A stretch of 64,000 nt of DNA from Mycobacterium sp. 852002-10029_SCH5224772. GTDB taxonomy: Bacteria > Actinomycetota > Actinomycetes > Mycobacteriales > Mycobacteriaceae. The notes beneath the pieces are model-generated. The model saw only the letters and a program-made list of their open reading frames with translations. It was not told where the DNA came from and did no database searches. The stretch spans positions 248,001-312,000 of the forward strand of contig NZ_LZHT01000041.1 of the NCBI RefSeq assembly GCF_001667315.1. Direction: 5' to 3'. The position numbers and the translations under genes were made by a program. Positions 16,475 through 25,805 of the stretch are shown here, one piece after another. How positions within the stretch are numbered: the stretch's first letter is position 1; each line of letters opens with the position of its first letter.

Positions 16475-17548
16475 ATGGACCTCCCTGTCATGCCGCCGGT
16501 GTCGCCGATGCTGGCCAAATCGGTGCGCTCGATTCCGCCCGACGCATCCTATGAACCCAAGTGGGACGGATTCAGGTCGATCTGTTTCCGCGATCGCGAT
16601 GATGTCGAGCTGGGCAGTCGCAATGAGCGGCCGATGACCCGCTACTTCCCCGAGTTGGTCGCCGCGGTCAAGGCCGAGCTGCCGGCACGCTGCGTGATCG
16701 ACGGCGAGATCGTCATCGCCACCGACCACGGGTTGGACTTCGAGGCGCTGCAACAACGCATCCACCCGGCTGACTCGCGGGTGCGGATGCTCGCCGAGGC
16801 GACACCGGCGTCCTTTATCGCGTTCGACCTGCTGGCCCTCGGCGACGACGACTACACCCGGCGCCCGTTCAGCGAGCGGCGCGCCGCCCTCGTCGACGCG
16901 CTGGCGCCCTCTGCGCCCGGTTCCATCCATGTCACGCCGGCCACGACCGATCTGGACACCGCGCAGCGGTGGTTCGACGAATTCGAGGGTGCCGGCCTCG
17001 ACGGCGTGATCGCCAAGCCCCTGGACGTCACCTATCAGCCGGACAAACGGGTCATGTTCAAGATCAAGCACGAACGGACCGCGGACTGTGTGGTCGCCGG
17101 ATATCGAGTGCACAAGTCCGGCGCCGACGCGATCGGGTCGCTGCTACTCGGGCTCTACCAGGACGACGGCCAGCTCGCGTCGGTCGGCGTCATCGGCGCC
17201 TTCCCGATGGCCGAACGGCGGCGGCTGTTCGCCGAACTGCAGCCCCTCGTCACCGACTTCTCCGACCACCCATGGAACTGGGCCGCCCACGAGGCCGGTG
17301 AGCGAACGCCCCGCAAGAACGAATACTCGCGTTGGAACGCCGGCAAGGACCTGTCCTTCGTGCCGCTGCGGCCCGAGCGCGTGGTCGAGGTGCGCTACGA
17401 CCACATGGAGGGCCGGCGGTTTCGGCACACCGCGCAGTTCAACCGGTGGCGTCCGGACCGCGACCCGCGCTCTTGCACCTATGAACAGCTGGAGCAGCCG
17501 GTGACATTCAGTCTCGGCGAGATCGTGCCGGGCCTCGGCTCGGGCTAA
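16475..17548 (+). CDS. ligC: ATP-dependent DNA ligase LigC
   Basis: 357 residues with the adenylation motif YEPKWDGFR (nucleophilic lysine K29), followed by the nucleotidyltransferase motifs DGEIV and DGVIAK and a C-terminal OB-fold (VEVRYDHMEG). Size and domain order match the compact LigC family, without the zinc finger or BRCT of LigA. It joins nicks using ATP and works with the divergently encoded Prim-PolC. The stop lies within the overlapping end of the convergent 13E12-type gene. Confidence 0.93.
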   Translation: MDLPVMPPVSPMLAKSVRSIPPDASYEPKWDGFRSICFRDRDDVELGSRNERPMTRYFPELVAAVKAELPARCVIDGEIVIATDHGLDFEALQQRIHPADSRVRMLAEATPASFIAFDLLALGDDDYTRRPFSERRAALVDALAPSAPGSIHVTPATTDLDTAQRWFDEFEGAGLDGVIAKPLDVTYQPDKRVMFKIKHERTADCVVAGYRVHKSGADAIGSLLLGLYQDDGQLASVGVIGAFPMAERRRLFAELQPLVTDFSDHPWNWAAHEAGERTPRKNEYSRWNAGKDLSFVPLRPERVVEVRYDHMEGRRFRHTAQFNRWRPDRDPRSCTYEQLEQPVTFSLGEIVPGLGSG

Positions 17549-19113
17549 AACGGCGGCGGCTGGTTGCGTTCGGCGACGCGCGCGGCATTAAGCGAGCGTT
17601 CGGCGGCGATGCGGCGAGCGCGGTCTTGCTGTCGGGTTTGGCGGCGCGTGGGCATCATGACCCCGCGATCACCAGAAGAGCGGTATTGCCGTGGGGCGGT
17701 TGGTAATTTGCCGGTTGGCACGCACAGGGCGGGAAAGAACAGTCGGCTGCCTGGCTGGGTGATGTAGCGGTGTCCGCTTGGCGATTTCCATGCGATGGTG
17801 CCGTCGGGCCGTTGCTCGTCGTGCCAGCCGGTCCAGAAAGTTTTCAAAAGATGATGTTTTCGGCACAGGCATTTGAGGTTGGACGCGTGGGTCGGCCCGA
17901 GCGGGTAGGGCACCGTGTGGTCGATATCGGCGAACTCGGCGGCCCGGTCGCAACCGGGGAACCGGCACGTCATATCCCGGCTTCGGATAAACCGCTCCAG
18001 CTCGGCTGATGGGCGGTATCCCGATTCGGGCATGGCATCGCCGGGATGGTGTACCGGCCGAACCTTCGCCCCGCCGCGGACCAACTCGGCGATCAGCGCG
18101 GGGGAAAGCACGCCGCCGCCGGTGATCAGAGCGGGAGGCCTGCGTTCGGCCGGCACGTCCGGTTCTGGGTCGGGCGCCAGAGCCTCCGCCAGGGTCATCT
18201 CCGGCGTGATCGGCCTGGGTGGCCGTTCTCCGGACATGTGCGGATCCGGGTCGGCGTCCAACGTCGACGCCTGCGCAACAACGTGAATCACGACGCTGCT
18301 GGCCCGCTCGTCGTTGGCGGTTCCCACCGGGCAGTCGCGATTGCCGCATGCGCACGCGAGCCGATCCGCGTCGGCGGCAAGCGCACCCAACGCGTCAGCA
18401 CGCCGCTGGCCGAGGGTGCGCGGGTCGTCCTGGCAAACCGTGTGAGCCAGTTGCGACAGGCGCCGATCCAGCATGGCCGCATCGGTCGCATAGAGCCGCC
18501 CCCACAAGTCCGCGGTGCCCGACTCGTCATCGGCCTGGTTGATGACGACGTCGCGGGCGCGGGCACCGGTGCGGGTGCGCCGCAAAGCTCCTGGATCGTA
18601 TTGGTCTACCACCGCGTCGATCGCTTGTGCGGTTTTGTTCGCCGTCATCGGCCCGAAGCCGGTCGCATCCTCGGCCAGCATCGTATCGACCAACCGGACA
18701 GTTTCTGGGTCTTTGATCAGGTCGGTGCGCCAGACGATGGTCGCCGCCAGCCTGGCATTGACGGCGCCCTCAGCGAACAGCGCAGCCACCCGCGGCAACC
18801 GATCACGCAGGGCCACAGCAAGATACATCTGTCCCGAGGCCATGGCATGGCTGATGTTTTGCGCGGCGGCCACTTCCGCGGCCATCGCATCCCAGTTGTC
18901 GCACGACCAGTGGGCGCAATCCGTGGGACCGTTGGCGTGGCGGCGCACGAGTTCCGCCGTAGCCGCCAGCCGGCGCGCCGCGGCCGCCGCCTCCACCCTG
19001 GCGCATTCGGCGATCGCGGCCACCACTTCCGCGTCATCGACGTGCGCCAGCGCCTCGGCGGTCGGCAACTCGCAATCGAACATGCTTCGAACGGTAGCCA
19101 CGCCCACCGACAT
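17545..19113 (-). CDS. 13E12-repeat family protein: DUF222 plus HNH endonuclease domain
   Basis: 522 residues. The N-terminal half is the helical DUF222 domain; the C-terminal part carries an HNH motif, CRFPGCDRAAEFADIDHTVP then LKCLCRKHHLLK, with zinc-ligand cysteines and the catalytic His of DIDH. This is the multi-copy 13E12 family of mycobacteria, often thought to be a mobile or repeat-associated nuclease. GTG 19113 and an ATG ten codons later (MFDCELP) are both possible starts. It overlaps ligC by 4 nt tail to tail. Confidence 0.9.
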   Translation of the reverse strand: MSVGVATVRSMFDCELPTAEALAHVDDAEVVAAIAECARVEAAAAARRLAATAELVRRHANGPTDCAHWSCDNWDAMAAEVAAAQNISHAMASGQMYLAVALRDRLPRVAALFAEGAVNARLAATIVWRTDLIKDPETVRLVDTMLAEDATGFGPMTANKTAQAIDAVVDQYDPGALRRTRTGARARDVVINQADDESGTADLWGRLYATDAAMLDRRLSQLAHTVCQDDPRTLGQRRADALGALAADADRLACACGNRDCPVGTANDERASSVVIHVVAQASTLDADPDPHMSGERPPRPITPEMTLAEALAPDPEPDVPAERRPPALITGGGVLSPALIAELVRGGAKVRPVHHPGDAMPESGYRPSAELERFIRSRDMTCRFPGCDRAAEFADIDHTVPYPLGPTHASNLKCLCRKHHLLKTFWTGWHDEQRPDGTIAWKSPSGHRYITQPGSRLFFPALCVPTGKLPTAPRQYRSSGDRGVMMPTRRQTRQQDRARRIAAERSLNAARVAERNQPPPF

Positions 19114-19204
19114 CCCGCTGGGCCCAAAGGCCCCCCTGTGGAGGAACTTCCAACTGTGGATAACTACAAGGTGAGCGTTTGATACCGGACCCGGAGACGC
19201 CTGA

Positions 19205-20440
19205 TCAGACCCCGATCATGAGCTGCGACAGCCCTCGCAGCGTCACGTTGGTCTTGTACTGTGGTTCGCCATCCAACCGCGCGTGCGGGAAGCGCGCGGT
19301 CACCGCCGACAGGGCCACGCCGGCCTCCAGCCGGGCCAGCGGCGCACCCAGGCAGTAATGCGCCCCGCGTCCGAAGCCCAAGTGCCGCAAACTTTTCCGA
19401 TCCGGGTCGAACACGTCGGGCCGGTCGTATTCGGCGGGGTCACGGTTGGCGCCGGCGAGCAGCAGCATCATGACATCACCCGCGGGCACCTCGATGCCCC
19501 CAATCGCCATGTCGGCGAGCGCAATTCGGCCCACCAGTTGTACGGGTGGGTCATAACGCAGGGTCTCTTCCACGATCGCCGGCGCTCGGTCGGGGGCGGC
19601 GCCCAGGGCTGCCCACTGCCCGGTGTTGCGCAGCATGGCCAAAATGGCGTTCCCAATGAGGTTGACCGTGGTCTCGTGTCCGGCGATGAGCAGCAGATTG
19701 CAGGTCGAGACGATCTCGTCCTCCGTCAGTTGATCCCCCGACTCCTCCACGGCGATCAACCCCGACAGCAAGTCGTCGCCCGGCCGCGAACGGCGCTTGT
19801 CGATCAGGCCGTGGAAGTAGTCACGCAGCCACGTCCCGGCCTGTTGTCGCTCATTCGCGACTTCCGCCGACACGCCGGTAATCGTCGAAAACGGGTCCAG
19901 AGCCTGGGCCAGCAACGCCGACGCGTGGCTGAACTGCGGCTCGTCCTCGAGGGGCACACCGAGCAGCCGGCAGATCACGGCGACCGGCAGCGGATAGGCG
20001 AAATCTTCGACGACCTCGAACTGGCCTTTTTCGGCGACCCGGTCGAGCAATCCGTCGACCAGCGAGCGGATGTCGGGTTGCAGCGCGCTCACCACCCTCG
20101 GCGCGAACGCCTTGCTGACCAGCTTGCGCAGCCGGGTGTGATCGGGCGGATCGAGGAACAAAAACCCCGGCGGGCCTTGCCTGGGCGGCGCGGTGCCGGA
20201 CTCCGCCTGCTGCTTCGCGACGGTCGAGTTGACGTTGTCGCTGCTCGACGACGGGTGCCGCAACACCTCGTCGCAGTCGCGGTAACTCAGGAAGACGGCC
20301 AGGTTGGCGTCGGGCAGCTGCAGCGCTCCGCGGTCGCGAAACTGCGCGCACAGCCGGTAGGGATCTGCCCGGTTGGCGGGGTCCAACAGCTGCAGCAACA
20401 ACCCTTGGGATTCGGTGGCTTCGGTCGGCGCGGTCGTCAC
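19205..20440 (-). CDS. cytochrome P450
   Basis: 411 residues from a GTG start. Diagnostic features are the I-helix LLIAGHETTVN, ExxR in EETLRYDPP and the heme loop FGRGAHYCLGAPLARLE. It belongs to a different subgroup from the P450 at 11054 (HETT rather than NETT, different N-terminus). The next gene upstream on the same strand is a haloalkane dehalogenase 44 nt away, so the two may be co-transcribed in xenobiotic or lipid oxidation. No redox partner is adjacent. Substrate unknown. Confidence 0.92.
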   Translation of the reverse strand: MTTAPTEATESQGLLLQLLDPANRADPYRLCAQFRDRGALQLPDANLAVFLSYRDCDEVLRHPSSSSDNVNSTVAKQQAESGTAPPRQGPPGFLFLDPPDHTRLRKLVSKAFAPRVVSALQPDIRSLVDGLLDRVAEKGQFEVVEDFAYPLPVAVICRLLGVPLEDEPQFSHASALLAQALDPFSTITGVSAEVANERQQAGTWLRDYFHGLIDKRRSRPGDDLLSGLIAVEESGDQLTEDEIVSTCNLLLIAGHETTVNLIGNAILAMLRNTGQWAALGAAPDRAPAIVEETLRYDPPVQLVGRIALADMAIGGIEVPAGDVMMLLLAGANRDPAEYDRPDVFDPDRKSLRHLGFGRGAHYCLGAPLARLEAGVALSAVTARFPHARLDGEPQYKTNVTLRGLSQLMIGV

Positions 20441-20484
20441 CCTGACATTGTGCCCGCAGCCTGATCCGCCGCGGCGCGGCCCGC

Positions 20485-21390
20485 TCAGCGGCGCAGGAAC
20501 GCCGCGATGTGGCCGGCCAGTTCTTCTCCGGCGTCCTCCTGCAGAAAGTGTCCGGCGCCGCGGATCACCGGGTGGTCGATCCCTTGCGCGCCACGCATCT
20601 CGCGCCGGAAGATCGCGGCCATCGGTCCGGTGATGGGGTCGCTGTCACTGAAGGCGACCAGCATGGGCGTCGGGCTCACCGACAGCTTCGCCCACGCGGC
20701 CTTGTTGGCCGCGGCGGCCGGATCGTCCGGTGACGTGGGCACCAGCCCGGGCATGGCCCGCGGGGCCGTGCAGTACTCGTCGGCGGGGAACGGCGCGTCG
20801 TAGCCCGCGCGCTCGGCATCGCTCATCCGCCGGCGACAACCGCCCTGCACAAACGCGCCGATGTCCAGCGTCGGCGCCGACGTGATGGCCTCCCGGAAGC
20901 GCCACCAGACGTCGGCCATGGGCTGCTCCCCGTTCGGCAGCCCGGTGTTGGCGACGACGACCCGGGCAAACCGTTCGGGATGCTCTGCGGCGAGCCGCAA
21001 TCCGATCAGCCCGCCCCAGTCCTGACCCACCAGGGTGACGTCGCGGAGGTCGAGGACATCGAACGCCAGCGCGCGCATCCATTCGACATGGCGGGCGTAG
21101 CTGTGGTCGTCCAGCCGCGTCGGCTTGTCCGAACGGCCGAATCCGACCAAATCCGGGCAGATGACCCGGTGGCCCTCGGCCACCAGAACGGGAATCATCT
21201 TGCGGTACAGGTAGGACCAGGACGGCTCGCCGTGCAGCATGAGAATCGGGTCGGCATCATCTGGACCGTCTTCGATCCAGGCCACGCGCAGCACACCGCC
21301 GTCGTCGTCTGATACTTCGCAATACCTTGGCGGGTAAGGGAAATCCGGTACCTCGTCGAACCGTTCGTCGGGTGTTCGCAGCGTCTGCAT
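20485..21390 (-). CDS. dhmA: haloalkane dehalogenase (DhmA-like, HLD-I)
   Basis: 301 residues, alpha/beta hydrolase. The nucleophile elbow VGQDWGG gives aspartate D124 followed by the halide-binding W125; HGEPSWSYLYRKM carries the oxyanion segment, and GAGHFLQED contains the catalytic histidine. These together are diagnostic of haloalkane dehalogenases, as in DhmA described from M. avium, which hydrolyse carbon-halogen bonds to an alcohol and halide. Physiological substrates in mycobacteria are uncertain. The ATG is only one nucleotide after the Nudix stop on the same strand. Confidence 0.88.
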   Translation of the reverse strand: MQTLRTPDERFDEVPDFPYPPRYCEVSDDDGGVLRVAWIEDGPDDADPILMLHGEPSWSYLYRKMIPVLVAEGHRVICPDLVGFGRSDKPTRLDDHSYARHVEWMRALAFDVLDLRDVTLVGQDWGGLIGLRLAAEHPERFARVVVANTGLPNGEQPMADVWWRFREAITSAPTLDIGAFVQGGCRRRMSDAERAGYDAPFPADEYCTAPRAMPGLVPTSPDDPAAAANKAAWAKLSVSPTPMLVAFSDSDPITGPMAAIFRREMRGAQGIDHPVIRGAGHFLQEDAGEELAGHIAAFLRR

Positions 21391-21391
21391 G

Positions 21392-21877
21392 TCACGTCCC
21401 TTCGGATAACCCGGCCACGGCCGGATGCGCCATCAAGCGATCGAGAAAACCGTGCTGACTTTTCAGCAATTTGATGCGTGCGGTCACCACCGCGAACCAG
21501 CCCACCCGGTCGACCTCGGGAAACTCCCGCAGTGTGCCCGACCCTTTGGGCCACTCCAATTCGAAGGTGTTACTGCGCGCCTCGGTGATGTCGAGGTCGC
21601 TCTGCACGGCGAAGGCGGTCACCACCTTGCCGCCGGATTGTTTCAGCTGACCGAGGTCGATGCGCGGCCCGGCCGGAACCGACAGCCCCAACTCCTCGGC
21701 GAACTCGCGCTGCGCGGCCGCCCAAGGATCCTCCCCGTCGGTGTACTCGCCCTTCGGGATCGACCACGCACCGTCGTCTTTGCGGGCCCAGAACGGTCCA
21801 CCCGGATGCGCGAGCAAGACCTCGACGACACCGTCAGGCGCCCGGCACAACATCACGCCCGCGCTCAGCTTCGCCAT
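21392..21877 (-). CDS. Nudix hydrolase
   Basis: 161 residues. A complete Nudix box runs from G43: GEYTDGED, then REFAEELGL with R57, E58, E61 and E62, fitting Gx5Ex7REUxEExGU exactly. The N-terminus KLSAGVMLCR and the DGAWSIPKGE strand resemble the AP4A/diadenosine pyrophosphatase-like subgroup. It hydrolyses a nucleoside diphosphate linked to another moiety; the exact substrate is unknown. It is packed between the WS/DGAT gene (6 nt) and the dehalogenase gene (1 nt) in one operon. Confidence 0.88.
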   Translation of the reverse strand: MAKLSAGVMLCRAPDGVVEVLLAHPGGPFWARKDDGAWSIPKGEYTDGEDPWAAAQREFAEELGLSVPAGPRIDLGQLKQSGGKVVTAFAVQSDLDITEARSNTFELEWPKGSGTLREFPEVDRVGWFAVVTARIKLLKSQHGFLDRLMAHPAVAGLSEGT

Positions 21878-21883
21878 CGGCTT

Positions 21884-23239
21884 CTATTCTCCCACAGCGC
21901 GTTCCAGATCCTTGAGCGAGGACTCCAGATGCGTGAGCAGGCGTTGCAGGTGCGGCACACTGCGCCGGCACCCCACCAGACCGAAGTCCAGACTGCCGGC
22001 GTTGTTGGCCAGGGTGATGTTCAGCGCTTGGCCGTCCAGCGCGATGGACAGCGGGTAGTTGCCGTCGAGCCGGGCGCCCCCGTAATAGATCGGCTGCGTG
22101 GGTCCGGGCACGTTCGAGATGATGATGTTGAACGGGGGTGACGTCGATGCCACCCAGCCCGGGACCGCCGCCAACGCCAAGGCTGACGTATTGACGGCGG
22201 ACAGTGCCAGCGCCTGGAACCGCGGCAACTGCGAGAACACTGTCTTGTTGCTGCGCATCGAATCGCTGATCGTCAGCAGACGCTGTGCAGGATCCTCGGT
22301 ATCGGTCGCGAGGTTGCACAGGATGGCTCCGACCAGGTTGCCGCCAGCGTCGGCCTCTTCCTCGGTGCGCAGGCTCACCGGGACCATCGCGATCAGCGGG
22401 CTGTCCGGCAGCGCGTTCTGCTCGAGCAGGTAGTAGCGCAGGGCACCCGCGCACATCGCCAGGACGACGTCGTTCACCGTGACCCCCGCGGCCTTCTTCA
22501 CGCTTTTGATGCGGTCCAGCGACCAGGACTGCGCGGCGCAGCGGCGAGCGCCGCCGACCTTGACGTTCAACATGGTCTTCGGCGCCCCGAAAGGCAGCGT
22601 CAGTTGCTGCTCGAGCAGGGCCGCACGCGCCAGCCCCAGCGTCGAGGGAGCAAGTGCCGCAAGGGATCCCGCTGTGCGAGCCAATGAACTCAACGGAGAC
22701 GACAGGCTGGGTTTGCGCTTGGGCTTGCTCAGCGTCCACGGCGCGCGGATCTCGGTGTCGTCGGGGTCGGTGGACAGCGCACGCTGCATCAGCTTCTGTG
22801 CAGACACACCGTCGATCAGTGCGTGGTGAACCTTGGTGTAGATGGCGAAGCGGCCGTCCTTGAGACCTTCGACGATGTGCGTCTCCCACAACGGGCGATG
22901 ACGATCCAGCAGGCTGCTGTGCCACCGCGACGTGAGCTCGAGCAGTTCGCGGACCCGTTTGGGTGACGGCAGCGCCGAACGCCGGACGTGGTAGTCGACA
23001 TCGACGTCGTCGTCGTATGACCAGCCGAGGTTTGCGATTCCGCCGACGAACTTCGCGGGGTGTTTGCGGAACGTGGGCTGGAATTCCTGCTGAGACGCCA
23101 GACTCTTGTAGAGGTCACTGACGAAGCCGGGGCCGGCGCCCGGCGGGGGCTCGAACAACTGCAAGCCTCCGACGTGCATGGGATGTTCGCGGGATTCTCC
23201 CAGGAGAAAGATCGCGTCGGTGGGCATCATCAGTTCCAT
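21884..23239 (-). CDS. wax ester synthase/diacylglycerol acyltransferase (WS/DGAT) family
   Basis: 451 residues with the acyltransferase motif HHALIDG at 138-144 and the C-terminal WS/DGAT segment PPFNIIISNVPGP. These enzymes esterify acyl-CoA to diacylglycerol or long-chain alcohols and build the triacylglycerol stores of mycobacteria, typically at the membrane and lipid droplets. Several in-frame ATGs cluster at the start; 23239 is the outermost. It is probably the first gene of the operon running into Nudix and dehalogenase. Confidence 0.92.
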   Translation of the reverse strand: MELMMPTDAIFLLGESREHPMHVGGLQLFEPPPGAGPGFVSDLYKSLASQQEFQPTFRKHPAKFVGGIANLGWSYDDDVDVDYHVRRSALPSPKRVRELLELTSRWHSSLLDRHRPLWETHIVEGLKDGRFAIYTKVHHALIDGVSAQKLMQRALSTDPDDTEIRAPWTLSKPKRKPSLSSPLSSLARTAGSLAALAPSTLGLARAALLEQQLTLPFGAPKTMLNVKVGGARRCAAQSWSLDRIKSVKKAAGVTVNDVVLAMCAGALRYYLLEQNALPDSPLIAMVPVSLRTEEEADAGGNLVGAILCNLATDTEDPAQRLLTISDSMRSNKTVFSQLPRFQALALSAVNTSALALAAVPGWVASTSPPFNIIISNVPGPTQPIYYGGARLDGNYPLSIALDGQALNITLANNAGSLDFGLVGCRRSVPHLQRLLTHLESSLKDLERAVGE

Positions 23240-23313
23240 CTACCCATTACACCGCGACTGACGTCGGCGTGCGGTTCTCTGCGCAGATCGGCGACGAGCT
23301 GGTTTGCTGCCGG

Positions 23314-23697
23314 TCAGTCAGCCACGACCGACCACGTCGACGTCGCGATCAGGTCTCCGCGATCCAGGCCGGCGGCGCGATGCTCGTGCACCTTGGCGTA
23401 CTCCTGAGTCGTCACCATGTCGATGAAGGCCTGCGGCGTCGGGTATTCGACGATGAGAATCACGTCCCACCAAGGCCGTTCGCCATCGCCGATCACCACC
23501 GATGGCGCTCCCCCGGCGTAACGCAGGGTGGCGCCCACACGTTCGAGGTGCGGAACGACCTCTTGGCCGTATTGCAGGTAGCTCTCGAGGCCCCCCTCGG
23601 GTTTGAACTTCAACAGGTTGACCATCACCACCGGCGCGTCGGCGGGGCGCGCCGCCAGCGCCGAGAACTGTTGTGCGGTGGGTTCCAGGCTGCTCAC
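23314..23697 (-). CDS. DUF1330 domain-containing protein
   Basis: 127 residues from a GTG start. The pattern VVMVNLLKFKPEGG near 24-37, followed by YLQYGQEVVPHLERVGATLRY and WDVILIVEYPTPQAF, is the DUF1330 ferredoxin-like dimeric fold, related to dimeric alpha/beta barrel proteins. Function is unknown. It stands 74 nt upstream of the WS/DGAT gene on the same strand and could share its transcript. Confidence 0.82.
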   Translation of the reverse strand: MSSLEPTAQQFSALAARPADAPVVMVNLLKFKPEGGLESYLQYGQEVVPHLERVGATLRYAGGAPSVVIGDGERPWWDVILIVEYPTPQAFIDMVTTQEYAKVHEHRAAGLDRGDLIATSTWSVVAD

Positions 23698-23746
23698 GTG
23701 AATCTCCTTGCCCTAGCTCTGTGTTCTTGAAGCGTGCCGGGCGGGA

Positions 23747-24607
23747 TCACAGCAGGTCGGTGATCGTCTTCAGGCCGGCGTCGTACAGTACGCCGGGAAG
23801 CATTCCGCCGTCGCATTCGATGGTGGTGCCGTTGACGAAGTCGGCCTGCCCGCCGGCGAGGAAAACACAGATCCGCCCCACCTCCGCGGGCTCACCGGCG
23901 CGGCGCAACGGAACGGCGGCGAAATACCTCTCTCCGGTCGGATCGTCCTTGGGCAGCACGAACGACCGGAAGTTCTCCGTCATCGTCGGGCCCAGCGCCA
24001 CGCAGTTGACGCGCACCTTGGGCCCCCACTCCTCGGCCAGTGACCGGGTGAGGTGGTTGAGACCGCTTTTGGCCGCGCCGTAGGAGACCAGCGTCGGCGA
24101 GCCCGCCGGGTGTCCCGCGCCGCTGGAGATGTTGATGACGGCGCCGACGCCATCCTGGGTCTGCATCTGCCGATAGGCGCGGATGGCGAACCACAAGGGG
24201 CTGATGAGGTTCATCTGCACCGCGAACGCATGGAACAGGGCGGTGCGCGCGTACTCGTCGTCGGCGGCGGGCGCGCCCTGAATGCGTTGCACCAGTTCGG
24301 GAATGTTCTCTGCGTGTGGCGCCGGGACCGTGCCGCCGGCGTTGTTCACCAGGATGTCAACTCGCCCGTGGGTGGCCACAACGTCGGCGACGAACGCGTC
24401 GATCGAACGATAGTCACCCTGATCGCAGACCTTCTGAGAAGCGCGCGCCGCCCACTCTTGTTCGATGCCCGGGATGGCGTCCAGCGGCGAGCGCGAACAA
24501 CCGATCACGGTCGCGCCGGCCCGCAGCAGTTCGTGGGCGATGCCGACGCCCACACCGCGGCTGGTGCCGGTCACGATCGCGATCTTGCCGTCGAGGACGC
24601 GCATCAA
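23747..24607 (-). CDS. short-chain dehydrogenase/reductase
   Basis: 286 residues, classical SDR. Cofactor motif TGTSRGVGVG at 14-23, NNAGG near 89, active-site serine in INISSGAGH and the YxxxK pair in VSYGAAKSG. Slightly long for a classical SDR because of an insertion around residues 100-125. Its promoter faces the plus-strand operon starting at 24717, and the palindrome at 24632-24654 lies between them, so both are probably controlled by the TetR protein encoded at the end of that operon. Confidence 0.88.
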   Translation of the reverse strand: MMRVLDGKIAIVTGTSRGVGVGIAHELLRAGATVIGCSRSPLDAIPGIEQEWAARASQKVCDQGDYRSIDAFVADVVATHGRVDILVNNAGGTVPAPHAENIPELVQRIQGAPAADDEYARTALFHAFAVQMNLISPLWFAIRAYRQMQTQDGVGAVINISSGAGHPAGSPTLVSYGAAKSGLNHLTRSLAEEWGPKVRVNCVALGPTMTENFRSFVLPKDDPTGERYFAAVPLRRAGEPAEVGRICVFLAGGQADFVNGTTIECDGGMLPGVLYDAGLKTITDLL

Positions 24608-24631
24608 CAGACCTTCTCCCGAACCATTCGA

Positions 24632-24654
24632 TTGTTGACAGTCACTGTCAGCAA
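24632..24654. promoter_or_regulatory. TetR-type operator in the SDR / dehydrogenase divergent promoter
   Basis: A 23-nt near-perfect palindrome: TTGTTGACAGT, central C, ACTGTCAGCAA; 10 of 11 arm positions are complementary. It sits 25 nt upstream of the minus-strand SDR start and about 63 nt upstream of the plus-strand operon. The TetR gene at 26925-27533 is the obvious candidate regulator. Confidence 0.75.
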
Positions 24655-24716
24655 GTCATAGCCTGCCATTTCGTTCGCCGATGTGTAAAGGCCGCGCACT
24701 GCCGTCCGGGAGGTCA

Positions 24717-25805
24717 ATGATGAGTAGCCCGTCCAAGCTTCGTGTCATCCAGTGGGCCACGGGCGGCGTGGGCAAAGCGGCGATCGAGTGCGTCCTGAAT
24801 CACCCGCGGCTGGAACTCGTCGGGTGCTGGGTGCACAGCGCGGACAAGAACGGTGTCGACGTCGGCAAAATCATCGGCACGCAGGATCTCGGTGTCACCG
24901 CGACCACCAGCATCGACGAGGTGCTGGCGCTGGACGCCGACTGCGTCATGTACAGCCCGCTGATACCCAACGACGACGAGGTCATCGCGATCCTGCGGTC
25001 CGGTAAGAACGTCGTCACACCGGTCGGCTGGGTCTACCCCGATCCGGGCAACCCGCGCCATCAGGCCGTCGCCGATGCCGCGGCGGAAAGTGGTGTGACG
25101 CTGCATGGTTCGGGGATCCATCCCGGGGGCATCACGGAGCGATTCCCGCTCATGCTGTCCTCACTGTCCTCGGCTGTCACCCATATCCGCGCCGAGGAGT
25201 TCTCCGACATCCGCACCTACAACGCACCGGACGTGGTGCGCCACATCATGGGATTCGGCGGCACACCCGAGGAAGCCACCCAAGGGCCGATGGCCGGCCT
25301 GCTCGACGCGGGCTTCAAGCAGTCGGTGCGGATGATCGCCGATCACATGGGATTTCGCATCGACCCCAACATCAGAACCATCCAGGATGTCGCCGTGGCG
25401 ACCGCCGACATCGACTACGACCCGTTCCCGATCACCACCGGCACCGTGGCGGCACGCCGGTTCCGCTGGCAAGCGCTCGTCGACGGCGAGCCGGTGATCA
25501 CCGCGGCCGTCAACTGGCTGATGGGTGAGGAAAACCTGGACCCCGCCTGGAATTTCGGCGGGCGCGGTGAACGCTTCGAGGTCGAAATCACCGGCGACCC
25601 CGACGTCAGCCTCACCTTCAAGGGGCTGCAGCCCGAGACGATCGCCGAAGGGCTGGTGAAGAATCCGGGCGTCGTGGTCACCGCCAATCACTGCATCAAC
25701 GCCGTTCCCGACGTGTGCGCCGCCGAACCGGGCATCAAGACCTACCTCGATCTCCCGCTGTTCGCCGGGCGGCCGGCCCCGAATCTGGCGGCGAGCAGGC
25801 CATGA
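24717..25805 (+). CDS. NAD(P)-dependent dehydrogenase of the DapB-N / 2,4-diaminopentanoate dehydrogenase-like family
   Basis: 362 residues. The N-terminal dinucleotide fold LRVIQWATGGVGKAAIE and the segment LHGSGIHPGG match the family also seen at 5441-6502. GGGAGG lies just before two consecutive ATGs (24717 and 24720); the second gives the more usual spacing. First gene of a tightly overlapping four-gene operon with a VOC protein, an SDR and TetR, which looks like a small catabolic unit for an unknown compound. Confidence 0.82.
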   Translation: MMSSPSKLRVIQWATGGVGKAAIECVLNHPRLELVGCWVHSADKNGVDVGKIIGTQDLGVTATTSIDEVLALDADCVMYSPLIPNDDEVIAILRSGKNVVTPVGWVYPDPGNPRHQAVADAAAESGVTLHGSGIHPGGITERFPLMLSSLSSAVTHIRAEEFSDIRTYNAPDVVRHIMGFGGTPEEATQGPMAGLLDAGFKQSVRMIADHMGFRIDPNIRTIQDVAVATADIDYDPFPITTGTVAARRFRWQALVDGEPVITAAVNWLMGEENLDPAWNFGGRGERFEVEITGDPDVSLTFKGLQPETIAEGLVKNPGVVVTANHCINAVPDVCAAEPGIKTYLDLPLFAGRPAPNLAASRP

